Positions 1 to 8,991 of a stretch of DNA of 64,000 bases are shown in pieces. This DNA is from Acuticoccus sp963704595 (GTDB taxonomy: Bacteria > Pseudomonadota > Alphaproteobacteria > Rhizobiales > Amorphaceae). Under the pieces are notes generated by a model. The model was not told where the DNA came from. It was given only the letters and a program-made list of their open reading frames with translations, and did no database searches. Both the position numbers and the translations under genes were made by a program. The stretch's first letter is position 1; each line of letters starts with the position of its first letter. The stretch is taken from the NCBI GenBank assembly GCA_963704595.1, contig OY969922.1, forward strand, positions 2,790,001-2,854,000, written 5' to 3'.

Positions 1-231
1 GATGAGGCCGGGGATCCAGTCGCGCTTCTCGACGAACTGGAAGCCTGCGTCCGCCGTGTCGAAGCCGAACCACAGCGCCAGCGAGATCACGAAGTTGAAC
101 AGCGTCGTGATCAGGGCGACGCGGCGGATGTTCTCCATCGCGCTCTCGTCGTTGCCGCGCACCGCAAGGATGAACGCGACACCGACCAGCGGCAGGAAGA
201 TGATGATGGAAAGGAGCGGCCAGTTGCTCAT
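1..231 (-). CDS. nuoM: NADH-quinone oxidoreductase subunit M, N-terminal part (runs off the window)
   Basis: This is the proton-pumping, antiporter-like membrane subunit M of respiratory complex I. Only the first 77 codons lie in the window; the gene continues past base 1. The visible protein begins MSNWPLLSIIIFLPLVG, a first transmembrane helix, and continues with a second hydrophobic stretch and the segment FQFVEKRDWIPG, which is characteristic of the NuoM N-terminus (a periplasmic loop before the next helix). It lies 40 bases downstream of nuoL on the same strand, the normal J-K-L-M order. Family assignment is firm; completeness cannot be judged. Confidence 0.93.
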   Translation of the reverse strand, partial: MSNWPLLSIIIFLPLVGVAFILAVRGNDESAMENIRRVALITTLFNFVISLALWFGFDTADAGFQFVEKRDWIPGLI

Positions 232-271
232 CGGCTCGGCGCCTTGCGGAAGGAAGGCCGGATCGCGGCGG

Positions 272-2212
272 TCATAGGATGCCCCGGTCGAAGGCGATCA
301 TCACGGTGACGAAGATGGCGATCCCCGTCAGCATCACGAACGCGTAGTGGTAGAGATAGCCGGTCTGGAGGCGGCTTGCGAAACCCGCGATGTCCTTCAC
401 GCGGGCCGCAATGCCGTCGGGACCGAGCCCGTCGATCACCTTGCCGTCGCCGCGCCAGAACAGGCGGCCGAGCGCGCGGGCGGGACGGACGAAGATGAAG
501 TCGTACAGCTCGTCGAAGTACCACTTGTTGTAGAAGAACGCGTGGACCCGCGGGAAAGTCTCGACGAACTTCTTCGGCGCAGCCGGCCAGATCACGTAGT
601 GATGCACCTGCGATCAGGAAGCCGAGCACCATCACGATGGCCGGCGACAGCACCACCCACTCCGGCACGTCGTGCACGGTGTGGAGGATCTCGTTGCCTG
701 CCGCCATGAACAGCGAACCGTTCCAGAAGTCACCGGTGGTGCTGCTTTCGAACGAGTGGACGAAGACCCAGCCCGCACCGAGCGCGCCGACGCTGAGGAC
801 GGCCATCGGCACCAGCATCGTCCACGGCGATTCGTGGGCGTGCTTGAAGGTCTCGGCAGGCGCGCGGGTCTTGCCGTGGAACGTCATGAACAGCAGGCGC
901 CAGGAGTAGAACGACGTCAGCAGAGCCGCGCCGACGGTCATGATGAAGGCGTACATGCCGAGCCAGCCGCCTGACAGCGAACGTGCTCTCGATGATGAGG
1001 TCCTTCGAGAAGTAGCCGGCCGTCAGCGGGAAGCCGGTCAGCGCCAGCGAGCCGATGACCATGCCGGCGTAGGTGAACGGGATCTTCTTCCACAGCCCGC
1101 CCATGCGGCGCATGTCCTGCTCGTCGTGCATCGCGTGGATGACCGAGCCTGCGCCGAGGAACAGCAGCGCCTTGAAGAAGGCGTGCGTGAAGAGGTGGAA
1201 GATCGCGAACCCGTAGGCGCCCATGCCGAGCGCCGCGAACATGTAGCCGAGCTGCGAGCACGTCGAGTAGGCGATGACGCGCTTGATGTCGTTCTGGGCG
1301 CAGCCGATCGTGGCGGCGAACATCGCGGTGGTCGCGCCGATGAAGGCGACGATGGCGAGCGCGTTTGGCGCGAACTCGAACAGCGGCGACATGCGGGCGA
1401 CCATGAAGACGCCGGCCGTCACCATGGTGGCGGCGTGGATGAGGGCCGAGACCGGGGTCGGGCCTTCCATCGCGTCCGGCAGCCAGGTGTGGAGGCCGAG
1501 CTGGGCCGACTTGCCCATCGCGCCGATGAAGAGAAGGACGCAGGCGAGCTCGAGCGCCGGGATCTCGATGCCGAGGAAGTTGAACGTGAGGTCGGCGAGC
1601 ACCGGGCCCGAGGCGAACACCGCGTCGAGGTTCACCGCGCCGGTCAGCGCGAACAGCGTGAAGATGCCGAGGAGGAAGCCGAAGTCACCCACGCGGTTGA
1701 CGACGAACGCCTTGATGGAGGCCGCGTTGGCGGACGGCCGGTCCGACCAGAAGCCGATGAGGAGGTAGGACGCGAGGCCGACGCCTTCCCAGCCGAAGAA
1801 CATCTGGACGAGGTTGTCGGCGGTCACCAGCATCAGCATGGCGAAGGTGAACAGCGACAGGTAGGCGAAGAACTTCGCCTTGGCCGGATCGTGGCTCATG
1901 TAGCCGAACGAATAGAGGTGGACCAGCGAGGAGACGGTGGTCACGACCACCAGCATCACCGCGGTCAGCGTGTCGACGCGCAGGCGCCACGCGATCTCGA
2001 GGTCGCCGGAGATGATCCACTGCGCGACGAGGATGCGCTCGGTCGGGCGCTTCGCCGAAGCCCCACGCGATGAACACGATCCACGACAGGACCGCGCACA
2101 CGAAGAGGAGACCGGTGGTGAAGACCTGCGCCGCGGTGTGCCCGACCTGGCGGCCGAACAGGAAGGCGAACAGGAAGCCGACGAGCGGCAGGAAGACGAT
2201 GAGTTGAACCAC
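272..2212 (-). CDS. nuoL: NADH-quinone oxidoreductase subunit L (three apparent 1-base insertions)
   Basis: NuoL is the distal antiporter-like membrane subunit of complex I that helps pump protons. The start is GTG at 2212 (MVQLIVFLPLVGFLFAF), with GGGGAG upstream. The conserved core reads through SHDPAKAKFFAYLSLF, LVQMFFGWEGVGLASYLL, GLHTWLPDAMEGPTPVSALI and THAFFKALLFLGAGSVIH. The C-terminal end contains YNKWYFDELYD and closes at 272. The reading frame changes near 2046, 975 and 609. In each case dropping one base restores the conserved reading, giving about 645 residues, a normal NuoL length. The shifts are therefore best read as sequence errors, not inactivation. It is followed by nuoM and preceded, after a 310-base gap, by nuoK. 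Confidence 0.9.
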
Positions 2213-2522
2213 GGTCTAGCTCCCCTGCCCCGGTCGGTCCGCGTGGCGCGGCTGCCCGTTCTTGGTGCGGGGCATCTTGGGCGATGCGGCAGGAATCATT
2301 CAGTCTTTCCTCGAACGAGACCGGGTCGGACAGGGAAACGGGCCGCAGCGGCGCGCGCCCCTCTTACCGGACGGGTCAGAGCGCGTCCACCGCGTCCCTG
2401 CCCCACGCTTGCATCGTGCGCGCCAGTGCGACTTGCGCGCACGACGCCATGAAAAATTGTCGCCTCGACCGACGGCGCCTGCCGCTGCGCGGCACTGCCG
2501 TGGGGTTCGGCCGGCACGCCGC
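2213..2522. other. Gap between nuoK and nuoL without a recognisable gene
   Basis: This 310-base GC-rich stretch separates nuoK from nuoL, which are usually nearly adjacent. I see the nuoL ribosome-binding site (GGGGAG just above 2212) but no conserved protein in any frame, no RNA gene and no clear terminator. Short open frames here have the composition of random GC-rich DNA. Confidence 0.5.
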
Positions 2523-2828
2523 TCAACCCCGCAGCGTGTCGATTTCCTCCACCGCGATGGTGCCGCGGTTGCGGAAGAATGCGACCAGAATGGCGAGGCC
2601 GATCGCAGCCTCGGCCGCCGCCACGGTCAGCACGAACAGGGCGAAGACCTGGCCGACGAGATCGTTGAGCGCCGCCGAGAAGGCGATGAAGTTGATGTTC
2701 ACCGCGAGGAGGATGAGCTCGATCGACATCAGGATGACGATCACGTTCTTGCGGTTCACGAAGATGCCGAACACGCCGATGACGAACAGGATCGCCGCGA
2801 CGGTGAGATAATGCGAAAGCCCGATCAC
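2523..2828 (-). CDS. nuoK: NADH-quinone oxidoreductase subunit K
   Basis: NuoK is the small three-helix membrane subunit of complex I. The 101-residue protein is full length and intact, with three hydrophobic segments and the conserved helix-2 stretch VILMSIELILLAVNINF, which carries the membrane glutamate needed for proton transfer. The second conserved acidic region follows in VLTVAAAEAAIGLAI. The start codon overlaps the nuoJ stop (2825-2828), the usual translational coupling of J and K. No frame damage is present. Confidence 0.97.
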   Translation of the reverse strand: MIGLSHYLTVAAILFVIGVFGIFVNRKNVIVILMSIELILLAVNINFIAFSAALNDLVGQVFALFVLTVAAAEAAIGLAILVAFFRNRGTIAVEEIDTLRG

Positions 2829-3445
2829 AGCTGGAGCCCCCGGCCGGACGCGACGTCCTTCACTTCCATGGTGTCCTCCCGGCGGCGGTTCACCTGCTCG
2901 ACGATGTTCTGCCGCTTGGCGAAGTTGTTGTGCCGCAGCGTCAGCACGATGGCGCCGATCATCGCGACCAGCAGGATGAGGCCGCAGACCTGGAAGTAGA
3001 AGGCGTAGCGCGTGTAGAGCACGAGGCCGAGCGCCTCGGTGTTGGTGATTTCCGACGGCGGCGGGATCGGCACGGCCTGAAGGTCGGCCAGCGACGGCGC
3101 CAGCGTGTAGGCGCCGAGGACGAAGATCAGCTCGACGAGGAGCACGATGCCGACCAGCGCGCCCACCGGCAGGTACTGCATGAAGCCCTGCCGCAGCTCG
3201 GCAAAGTCGACGTCCAGCATCATGACGACGAACAGGAACAGCACCATCACCGCGCCGACGTAGACGACGATCAGCACCAGCGACAGGAACTCCGCGCCGG
3301 CCAGCATGAAGAGGCCCGCGCCGTTGAGGAACGCCACGATCAGGAAGAGCACCGAATGAACCGGGTTCTTCGACGAGATGACCATCAGCGCGGATGCAAG
3401 CATCACGGCGGCGAAGAGGTAGAAGAACAAGGAAGCTAGCGTCAT
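2825..3445 (-). CDS. nuoJ: NADH-quinone oxidoreductase subunit J
   Basis: NuoJ is a membrane subunit of complex I lying next to NuoK and NuoH. The protein has 206 residues with five hydrophobic segments. It starts MTLASLFFYLFAAVMLAS and contains the conserved NPVHSVLFLIVAFLNGAGLF and VVYVGAVMVLFLFVVMMLD stretches, the latter including the helix-3 region typical of NuoJ. Length and motifs match alphaproteobacterial NuoJ. It is the first gene of the J-K-L-M group here; nuoI lies 8 kb away instead of next door, so nuoJ must have its own promoter in or beyond 3446-3632 or be read from the glycosyltransferase gene upstream. Confidence 0.96.
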   Translation of the reverse strand: MTLASLFFYLFAAVMLASALMVISSKNPVHSVLFLIVAFLNGAGLFMLAGAEFLSLVLIVVYVGAVMVLFLFVVMMLDVDFAELRQGFMQYLPVGALVGIVLLVELIFVLGAYTLAPSLADLQAVPIPPPSEITNTEALGLVLYTRYAFYFQVCGLILLVAMIGAIVLTLRHNNFAKRQNIVEQVNRRREDTMEVKDVASGRGLQL

Positions 3446-3632
3446 CCGGAAATCCGTCTAAGCGGCGCTGGGGAGTGCGAAAGGTGGCCGCCCAAGCAGC
3501 TCCCGCCCTCTTAGCGGACGCACAATGGAACGTCCACCGCAGTGGGCACGAATGGTCGACCCTTTGGACCGCCGGGCCGGGCCAATGTGGCTTTCATGGC
3601 TTGTGCGAGGGCGACCAGTGGAAAAGTTCACC

Positions 3633-4466
3633 TCACCCGCGCCGATCCCGCATGTGAATCTCGAACATCTTCACATCCCGCAGCCAGCGGCCGAACGCAA
3701 TGGTGACCGAAAAGGCGAAGCCGTAGATGCCGGCGAACATCATCCGCCGCATCACGTATTCCTTGAGGAAATAGACCGGCATCGCGAAGAAGACGCGCAG
3801 GACGGTGATGGGAAGCGGCTTCAGCGCCTCGACCGCCCGCGCCTCGGTGTTGCGGTTCAGCTTCGTCACGAGATGGGCGATGCCGGTGAAGGCGTGGTGC
3901 ATCAGCGCACCTTTCAGGACCGTGATCTCGGTCTCGGGCGGAAACTCGAGCTGGTCCCAGGCCTTGCTGTCCGGCATCCGGTTCACGGTGCGGTTGTAGA
4001 GCTTCTCGCGCCACTGGATGCGCACGGTGTACCAGGGCCGGCCGATCGGCGGCACGGTGATGAGCTTGATGCGGAAGACGCGGTCGGGGGCCGGATTTGC
4101 CGCAAGAAGCCGCGCGATCTCGCCCGCGAGCTCCTCGCTCACCACCTCGTCGGCGTCGAGGTCGAGGAGCCAGTCGTTCTTCGCGAGCGATTCGCCGAGG
4201 CGCTTCTGGCGGCCGACGCCGACCCAGCCCCGCTCCTCGACCCGCGCGCCGGCCGCCCGCGCGATCTCCTGCGTGCCGTCGGTGGAGCCGCTGTCGACCA
4301 CCACCACCTCGCGCGCGACCCGCAGCGCGCTGCGCACCACCGCGTCGATCATCCGCGCCTCGTTGAGGGTGCGGATATAGGCGGTGAGCGGCGGGCGGTG
4401 GTCGGCCGCGTCCTCGCGCACGGCCGCGGAAGCGGTCCGCGCCTCGGTGTCTGCCTGGGCGGTCAT
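3633..4466 (-). CDS. Glycosyltransferase family 2 protein (lipopolysaccharide core type)
   Basis: This 277-residue protein is an inverting family 2 glycosyltransferase of the WaaE/KdtX-like group, likely transferring a sugar from a nucleotide-sugar donor to cell-surface glycolipid at the cytoplasmic face. After a 28-residue leader the GT-A fold begins with PLTAYIRTLNEARMI. The nucleotide-binding VVVVDSGSTDGT follows, then the metal-binding LLDLDADEVVS, matching the DxD-type motif. The C-terminal third carries hydrophobic stretches around ITVLRVFFAMPVYFLKEY and AGIYGFAFSVTIAFG that may contact the membrane. It is transcribed toward nuoJ but has no functional link to complex I. The acceptor cannot be inferred. 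Confidence 0.85.
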   Translation of the reverse strand: MTAQADTEARTASAAVREDAADHRPPLTAYIRTLNEARMIDAVVRSALRVAREVVVVDSGSTDGTQEIARAAGARVEERGWVGVGRQKRLGESLAKNDWLLDLDADEVVSEELAGEIARLLAANPAPDRVFRIKLITVPPIGRPWYTVRIQWREKLYNRTVNRMPDSKAWDQLEFPPETEITVLKGALMHHAFTGIAHLVTKLNRNTEARAVEALKPLPITVLRVFFAMPVYFLKEYVMRRMMFAGIYGFAFSVTIAFGRWLRDVKMFEIHMRDRRG

Positions 4467-4656
4467 GGTGTTTCAGTCCTGCGAACAAATGCGCTGCAAC
4501 GCGGCGGCATATTCGCGCAAACGGGCCGCGATGCCAATGGATCGAGGGATGGTGCCTTCAAATCGGCTCAATCCTGCACCGAACTTGCGCAATCGCCCGT
4601 TTAAACGCGGGCACCGGCTTCCCATATGTCAGGGAACTGCATCTCTGGAGTGTTTC

Positions 4657-5662
4657 ATGCGCGCCTTAAGCCGCCTTCGTGGTTTCGTCCTCCTCGCCAT
4701 CCTCAGTGTCGGCCTCACCCTCGTCGCGACCGATTTTGCCGAAGCGCGAAGGGGTGGCGGCTTCGGCAGCCGCGGCGCGCGCACGTACAGCCCGCCCGCC
4801 GCGACCCGTACCGCGCCGAACCAGGCGCAGCCCGTCAACCGCTCGATGACCCCGCGTCAGGACAGCGCCTCCCCCGGCACCGCCGCCGCAAACCGCGCTG
4901 GCACCGCCGCAACCCCCGGCCGCGGCATGTTCGGCGGCGGCATGATGGGCGGCCTCCTCGGCGGCCTGATGCTCGGCGGTCTCGTCGGCATGCTGTTCGG
5001 CGGCGGCCTCGGCGGCATGGCGGGCTTCCTCGGCCTCATCCTGCAGGTCGGCATCGTGATCCTGGTGGTCTCGCTCCTCATGCGCTGGTTCCGCTCCAGG
5101 AAGGAGCCCGCAATGGCAGGCTCCGCCCCCTCCGGCGCGCGCCACGAGTTCCGCATGCCCGAAACCGGCGGTGACGTCGGCGGCAGCACCCGTCACGCCC
5201 CGGCCGCCGCCGCTAGCTATGCCGCAGGCCGACGCCCCGATGACCGCCACCGGCACGGACGAGGTCGGCATCACCAACGATGACCTCGAGGCGTTCGAGC
5301 AGCTCCTCACCGAGATCCAGGCCTCCTTCACCCGCGAGGACTATGCCGGCCTCCGTGCCCGCTCCACGCCCGAGATCGTCTCCTACCTCTCCGAGGAGCT
5401 CAGTGAGAACGCGGTCAACGGCGTCCGCAACGACGTGACCGACGTCAAGCTCCTGCAGGGCGACCTCGCCGAGGCCTGGCGCGAGGGCAACGAGGAGTAC
5501 GCGACCGTCGCGATGCGCTACGAGAGCATCGACGTCATGCGCGACCGCAACACCGGCGCGGTGGTCGACGGTGACGCGCAGCCCAGCGAGACGGTCGAGA
5601 TCTGGACGTTCGTCCGCCCGGTCGGTGGCGCCTGGAAACTCTCCGCGATCCAGGACCTCTAG
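4657..5662 (+). CDS. TIM44-like domain membrane protein (one apparent 1-base insertion)
   Basis: The start at 4657 has CTGGAG six bases upstream. The protein begins with a hydrophobic export or anchor segment (FVLLAILSVGLTLVATDFAEA), then a low-complexity Arg/Gly/Pro/Ala region. A Gly/Met-rich stretch (FGGGMMGGLLGGLMLGGL) runs into a transmembrane helix (ILQVGIVILVVSLLMRWF). The C-terminal 130 residues form a soluble TIM44-like domain (DDLEAFEQLLTEIQASFTRED to WTFVRPVGGAWKLSAIQDL). The frame changes near 5227, where removing one G joins the halves, giving about 334 residues. Bacterial proteins of this layout are widespread, and their precise role in the membrane is unknown. A strong terminator follows immediately. 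Confidence 0.82.
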
Positions 5663-5686
5663 GACCGCAACGCAAAACACGAAAAA

Positions 5687-5723
5687 GCCGGCGGCGGGAT
5701 TGTCCCGCCGCCGGCTTTTTTTT
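5687..5723. terminator. Bidirectional intrinsic terminator between the TIM44-like gene and purB
   Basis: A perfect 13-bp stem (GCCGGCGGCGGGA / TCCCGCCGCCGGC) with a TTG loop is followed by eight T residues and preceded by five A residues. It can therefore stop transcription from both convergent genes. Confidence 0.93.
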
Positions 5724-5741
5724 GGCCCTCGCCTCCGCCGG

Positions 5742-7061
5742 TTACGCGACGTCGGGCTCCGGGCCGAAGACCCGTGCGAAGATCGTGTCGACGTGGCGGA
5801 AGTGGGAGCGCTCGTCGAACGCGGCCGCGCGGTCCTTCTGCTCGACCGCAGCGCAGATCTCCGCGTCCGCCTCGACGAGGTCGCGGAACTTGCCCTCGCC
5901 GTTATGCGCGCGCATCGCGTTGCGCTGGACCATCTGGTAGGCGTCCTCGCGCGAAACGCCGCTCTTCACCAGCGCCAGCAGGAGCTGCTGCGAGTGGATG
6001 AGACCGCCCAGAAGGTCGAGATTCGCGGCCATCTTCTCGGGCCGCACCACCAGCCCTTCGATCACCCCCGTCAGCCGCGACAGCGCAAAGTCGAGCGTCA
6101 CCGTCGCGTCGGGGCCGATCATCCGCTCGACCGAGGAGTGCGAGATGTCCCGCTCGTGCCAGAGCGCGACGTTCTCCATCGCCGGCAGCGCGTAGGCGCG
6201 GACCATGCGGGCAAGGCCCGTGAGGTTCTCGGTGAGGATCGGGTTCTTCTTGTGCGGCATCGCGGAAGAGCCCTTCTGACCCTTCCCGAATGCTTCCTGC
6301 ACCTCGCCGACCTCGGTGCGCTGGAGGTGGCGGATCTCGGTCGCGAGCCGCTCGACCGACGAGGCGACGACGCCGAGCGTCGCGAAGAATGCCGCATGGC
6401 GGTCACGCGGGATCACCTGCGTCGAGATCGGCTCCACGAAGAGCCCCATCTTCTCCGCGACGTGCGCTTCGACGCGGGGGTCGATGTGCGCGAACGTGCC
6501 GACCGCGCCTGAGATCGCGCAGGTCGCCACCTCCTCGCGCGCAGTGATCAGCCGGGTGCGCGCCCGCTCGAACTCGGCATAGGCGAAGGCGAGCTTGAGG
6601 CCGAACGTTGTCGGTTCGGCGTGGATGCCGTGGCTGCGGCCGATGGTCGGCGTCAGCTTGTGTTCCCTGGCGCGGACCCGGAGCGCCGAGAGCAGCGCCT
6701 CGACGTCGGCGATCAGGAGATCGGCGGCGCGGGTGAGCTGGACCGCAAGCGTCGTGTCGAGCACGTCCGACGAGGTCATCCCCTGGTGGACGAAGCGCGC
6801 TTCCGGGCCGACGATCTCGGCCAGATGGGTGAGGAAGGCGATGACGTCGTGCCGGGTTTCGCGCTCGATCTCGTCGATCCGGGCGACGTCGAACGTCGCG
6901 GCGCTGCCCTTTTCGCGAATCACGGCGGCGGCCTCGGCGGGGATCGCGCCGATGTCGGCCATCGCGTCGGCGGCATGCGATTCGATTTCGAACCAGATGC
7001 GGAAGCGGGCTTCCGGCGACCAGATCGCACTCATTTCGGGACGCGAATAGCGCGGGATCAT
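5742..7061 (-). CDS. purB: Adenylosuccinate lyase
   Basis: PurB catalyses two fumarate-releasing steps of purine synthesis: SAICAR to AICAR, and adenylosuccinate to AMP. The start at 7061 (MIPRYSRPEMSAIW) is preceded by AGGAG eight bases upstream, so the open frame further upstream is not part of the gene. At 439 residues it is normal length. Visible motifs are TSSDVLDTTLAVQL, the catalytic-histidine region GRSHGIHAEPTTFG, and the fumarase/aspartase signature GSSAMPHKKNPILTENL. It converges on the TIM44-like gene at a shared terminator. It is a housekeeping gene lying inside the split nuo cluster. Confidence 0.97.
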   Translation of the reverse strand: MIPRYSRPEMSAIWSPEARFRIWFEIESHAADAMADIGAIPAEAAAVIREKGSAATFDVARIDEIERETRHDVIAFLTHLAEIVGPEARFVHQGMTSSDVLDTTLAVQLTRAADLLIADVEALLSALRVRAREHKLTPTIGRSHGIHAEPTTFGLKLAFAYAEFERARTRLITAREEVATCAISGAVGTFAHIDPRVEAHVAEKMGLFVEPISTQVIPRDRHAAFFATLGVVASSVERLATEIRHLQRTEVGEVQEAFGKGQKGSSAMPHKKNPILTENLTGLARMVRAYALPAMENVALWHERDISHSSVERMIGPDATVTLDFALSRLTGVIEGLVVRPEKMAANLDLLGGLIHSQQLLLALVKSGVSREDAYQMVQRNAMRAHNGEGKFRDLVEADAEICAAVEQKDRAAAFDERSHFRHVDTIFARVFGPEPDVA

Positions 7062-7552
7062 CTCAACATCTCCTAGGGTGCCCGGCCGGGCAATCGTGGC
7101 GAGCAAGGCGTCGCGGGTGGTCGCCGACAGACGACGTCCGGCGCCGCCGGAGGCGGACCCGCCTTGCGAAGGCCACGCCATAGCGCTTTCCCGCCGCCGG
7201 GGGCAATTCCACGCCTTGCGAGGCCGAGCTCGCTTAACCTTTGATGGAATTGCGCTAACTTCCGGAATTGATCAGAATTAGACCGAAAAAAGGCGTGAAA
7301 ACGACCGTCAAATAGCCAGAAGCCATTGCGAAATGCGCTTAAATACGTCGGAAGATTGCCTGTCGGTGTTAAATCACACCATTGGCCTCGGCATATAAAT
7401 TCGCTATCTGAACAACGTACACGGCATGAACAGTCATACCTGTCACACACTTAGGTTGGCTTATGCCGTCTTCTTGCAATCTATGGCCTGCCAGCGGGCG
7501 CAGTTTGTGGGTAGCTCATAGTGTCAATTAAGAGAGAAAGCTCTGTCGCATC
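7062..7552. other. AT-rich intergenic region upstream of purB and the XRE regulator
   Basis: This 490-base divergent region is clearly less GC-rich than its surroundings from about 7230 onward. It must hold the purB and XRE promoters. A 5-bp inverted repeat, GGTGT-N6-ACACC at 7365-7380, lies just ahead of a TATAAAT stretch at 7394-7400 and is a weak candidate operator for the downstream repressor. No protein or RNA gene is recognisable. Confidence 0.45.
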
Positions 7553-7873
7553 ATGAACGATTGGAGAGCACGACTGAGAGCGCAACTACAGTTGAGCGGT
7601 AAAACCCGCTCACAGGTGTGTAGCGAGGCAGGTCTCAACCCCGCCTATCTCACGCAAATTCTGGAACAGAAGGGTGCAACGCCGCGGATAGACAACCTGA
7701 GCAAGCTCGCTGCGGTCCTCGATACCTCGGTCAGTTACCTCGTCGAAGGTGTCGAACTCGATCCCGTCTCCGTGCAGGTGGTCTCTTACTTCGGGACGCT
7801 TACGCCTGACCGGCGCGATGCAGCGCTCGCACTTCTGCGTGATATGGCCGCGGCCTCTCACGCAAACGGTTAA
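7553..7873 (+). CDS. XRE-family helix-turn-helix transcriptional regulator
   Basis: This is a small 106-residue DNA-binding protein with a phage-repressor-type helix-turn-helix in residues 16-60 (KTRSQVCSEAGLNPAYLTQI, then PRIDNLSKLAAVLDTSVSYL). The short C-terminal region (TLTPDRRDAALALLRDMA) resembles the tail of many small XRE regulators. The gene is preceded by an AT-rich leader and followed by the IS5 element; with its lower GC surroundings it may have arrived by transfer. Target genes are unknown; autoregulation is common in this family but not shown here. Confidence 0.85.
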   Translation: MNDWRARLRAQLQLSGKTRSQVCSEAGLNPAYLTQILEQKGATPRIDNLSKLAAVLDTSVSYLVEGVELDPVSVQVVSYFGTLTPDRRDAALALLRDMAAASHANG

Positions 7874-7880
7874 GTCTAAA

Positions 7881-7899
7881 GTGCCGGATAGCCCGGCAC
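7881..7899 (+). terminator. Weak hairpin after the XRE gene
   Basis: GTGCCGG and CCGGCAC form a 7-bp stem with a five-base loop seven bases after the XRE stop codon. No T-run follows, so it is at best a weak terminator. The rest of 7900-8130 holds nothing recognisable. Confidence 0.35.
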
Positions 7900-8130
7900 A
7901 CAAGTAAAGGTGCAAGAACTGTTTCCCATGACGGTCATTGGGCAACGCCTCCGGTTCCCCGCTTGCACCACCACTCTTCTGCCCCGCGAATGGATGACCG
8001 ACCGGATGCGGGGCCCTCGTGTCACCGGGAGCCGCCTTTGGCCGGCGCCCGGCGCGCGGTCCCGGTTCCAGCGTCGGCCGGAAGGCCTCATAGGAGCGCT
8101 TGCAAGGCTCGCCGGGCGACGCTGCACGGA

Positions 8131-8981
8131 CTAGGTGATCGACTCATAACGCCCGGATCCAGATCCTCGTCGAGGCCAGGTGGATGGCGGCGAGGAAGTT
8201 GTCCGGGTCCTTGTCGTAGCGCGTGGCCACGCCACGGAAGTGCTTGAGCTTGTTGAAGTATCGCTCAGCGTGGTTGCGATAGCGGTAGAGAAACGTGCTG
8301 AAGGCCGGCTTCCGCTTGCGGTTCAGCATGGGGCGGACGTTGGCCCATGCCCCTCGCGCGGCGAGGTCCTCGCGCAGGTGATCGGCGTCGTAGGCGCGGT
8401 CTGCGAGCAGGATCTGGCCTTCGCCGATGCCGCCCAGCATGTCCTCAGCGCTGCGCCCATCATGCGCTTGGCCCTCGGTCAGCTTGATGGCGATCGGCAG
8501 CCCATCGGCGTCGACGAGAGCGTGGATCTTGGTGGTCAGTCCGCCGCGGGAGCGGCCCATGCAGCCTTCCGGCCCCCCTTTTTGCCGTTGGCCGCGTGCT
8601 GGTGGACGCGGACCGACGAGGAATTGATCATCTGCAAGTCACCGTCGTAAGCCCCCGATACAGCTTTGAAAATACGCTCCCAGATGCCACGTTTTCGCCA
8701 TCGCACGAAGCGATTGTAGCAGGTGGTATGAGGGCCATAGCGGTCTGGCAGATCTGCCCATGGAGCGCCGGTTCTGAGCCGCCAGAAGATCCCCGACAGG
8801 ACCTTGCGGTCGTCCACCCGAGGCATGCCCCGCACATCGGTTGGAAGCAGCGGCTCGATCACCGCCCATTCCTTGTCCGTCAGATCAAACCTTGCCATCG
8901 CCCCATCTGCTCCGTCGCCGCCCTACGTCGGCGATGGAATCAGCGAATGATACCGATACCGTTAACGAGTGTATGACCTAG
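8131..8981 (-). mobile_element. IS5-family insertion sequence with CTAG target duplication
   Basis: The element spans about 8135-8977 (843 bp), flanked by CTAG at 8131-8134 and 8978-8981. Imperfect terminal inverted repeats are visible: the left end begins GTGATCGACTCATAACG, and the right end read inward begins GTCATACACTCGTTAACG, matching at roughly 12 of 17 positions. It encodes one transposase split over two overlapping frames. A CTAG-type duplication is typical of several IS5 subgroups. Both ends and both flanks are preserved, suggesting a fairly recent insertion. Its right end lies only 10 bases before the ATG of the acyl ligase gene. Confidence 0.85.
8144..8898 (-). CDS. IS5-family transposase made by programmed -1 frameshift (orfA/orfB)
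   Basis: The first frame (8898 to about 8536) starts MARFDLTDKEWAVIEPLLP and contains the IS5 helix-turn-helix region (GIFWRLRTGAPWADLPDRYG). The second (about 8560 to 8144) carries the DDE catalytic core: CMGRSRGGLTTKIHALVD, LLADRAYDADHLRE, and the final NHAERYFNKLKHFRGVATRYD with the catalytic glutamate. The frames overlap at a run of five A and six G near 8570; a -1 slip there gives the conserved reading KKGGPEGCMGRSRGG. This is the expected expression mode for many IS5 members and is opposite in direction to the +1 errors elsewhere, so the transposase is probably functional. Confidence 0.87.
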
Positions 8982-8991
8982 ACTGAGCGCC

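Noticed and set aside
940..2073. Long plus-strand open frames opposite nuoL and similar antisense frames elsewhere
   Set aside because: They are rich in Arg, His, Asp and Glu with no family pattern, as expected from the complement of high-GC coding sequence.
272..2212. nuoL as a pseudogene because of three frame changes
   Set aside because: Each break is repaired by deleting one base and gives the normal protein length; the same error type affects many unrelated essential genes in the window.
8144..8898. Transposase as inactivated by frameshift
   Set aside because: The shift is -1 at an A5G6 run, and the conserved KKGGPEGCMGRSRGG reading appears across it, as expected of programmed frameshifting in this family.
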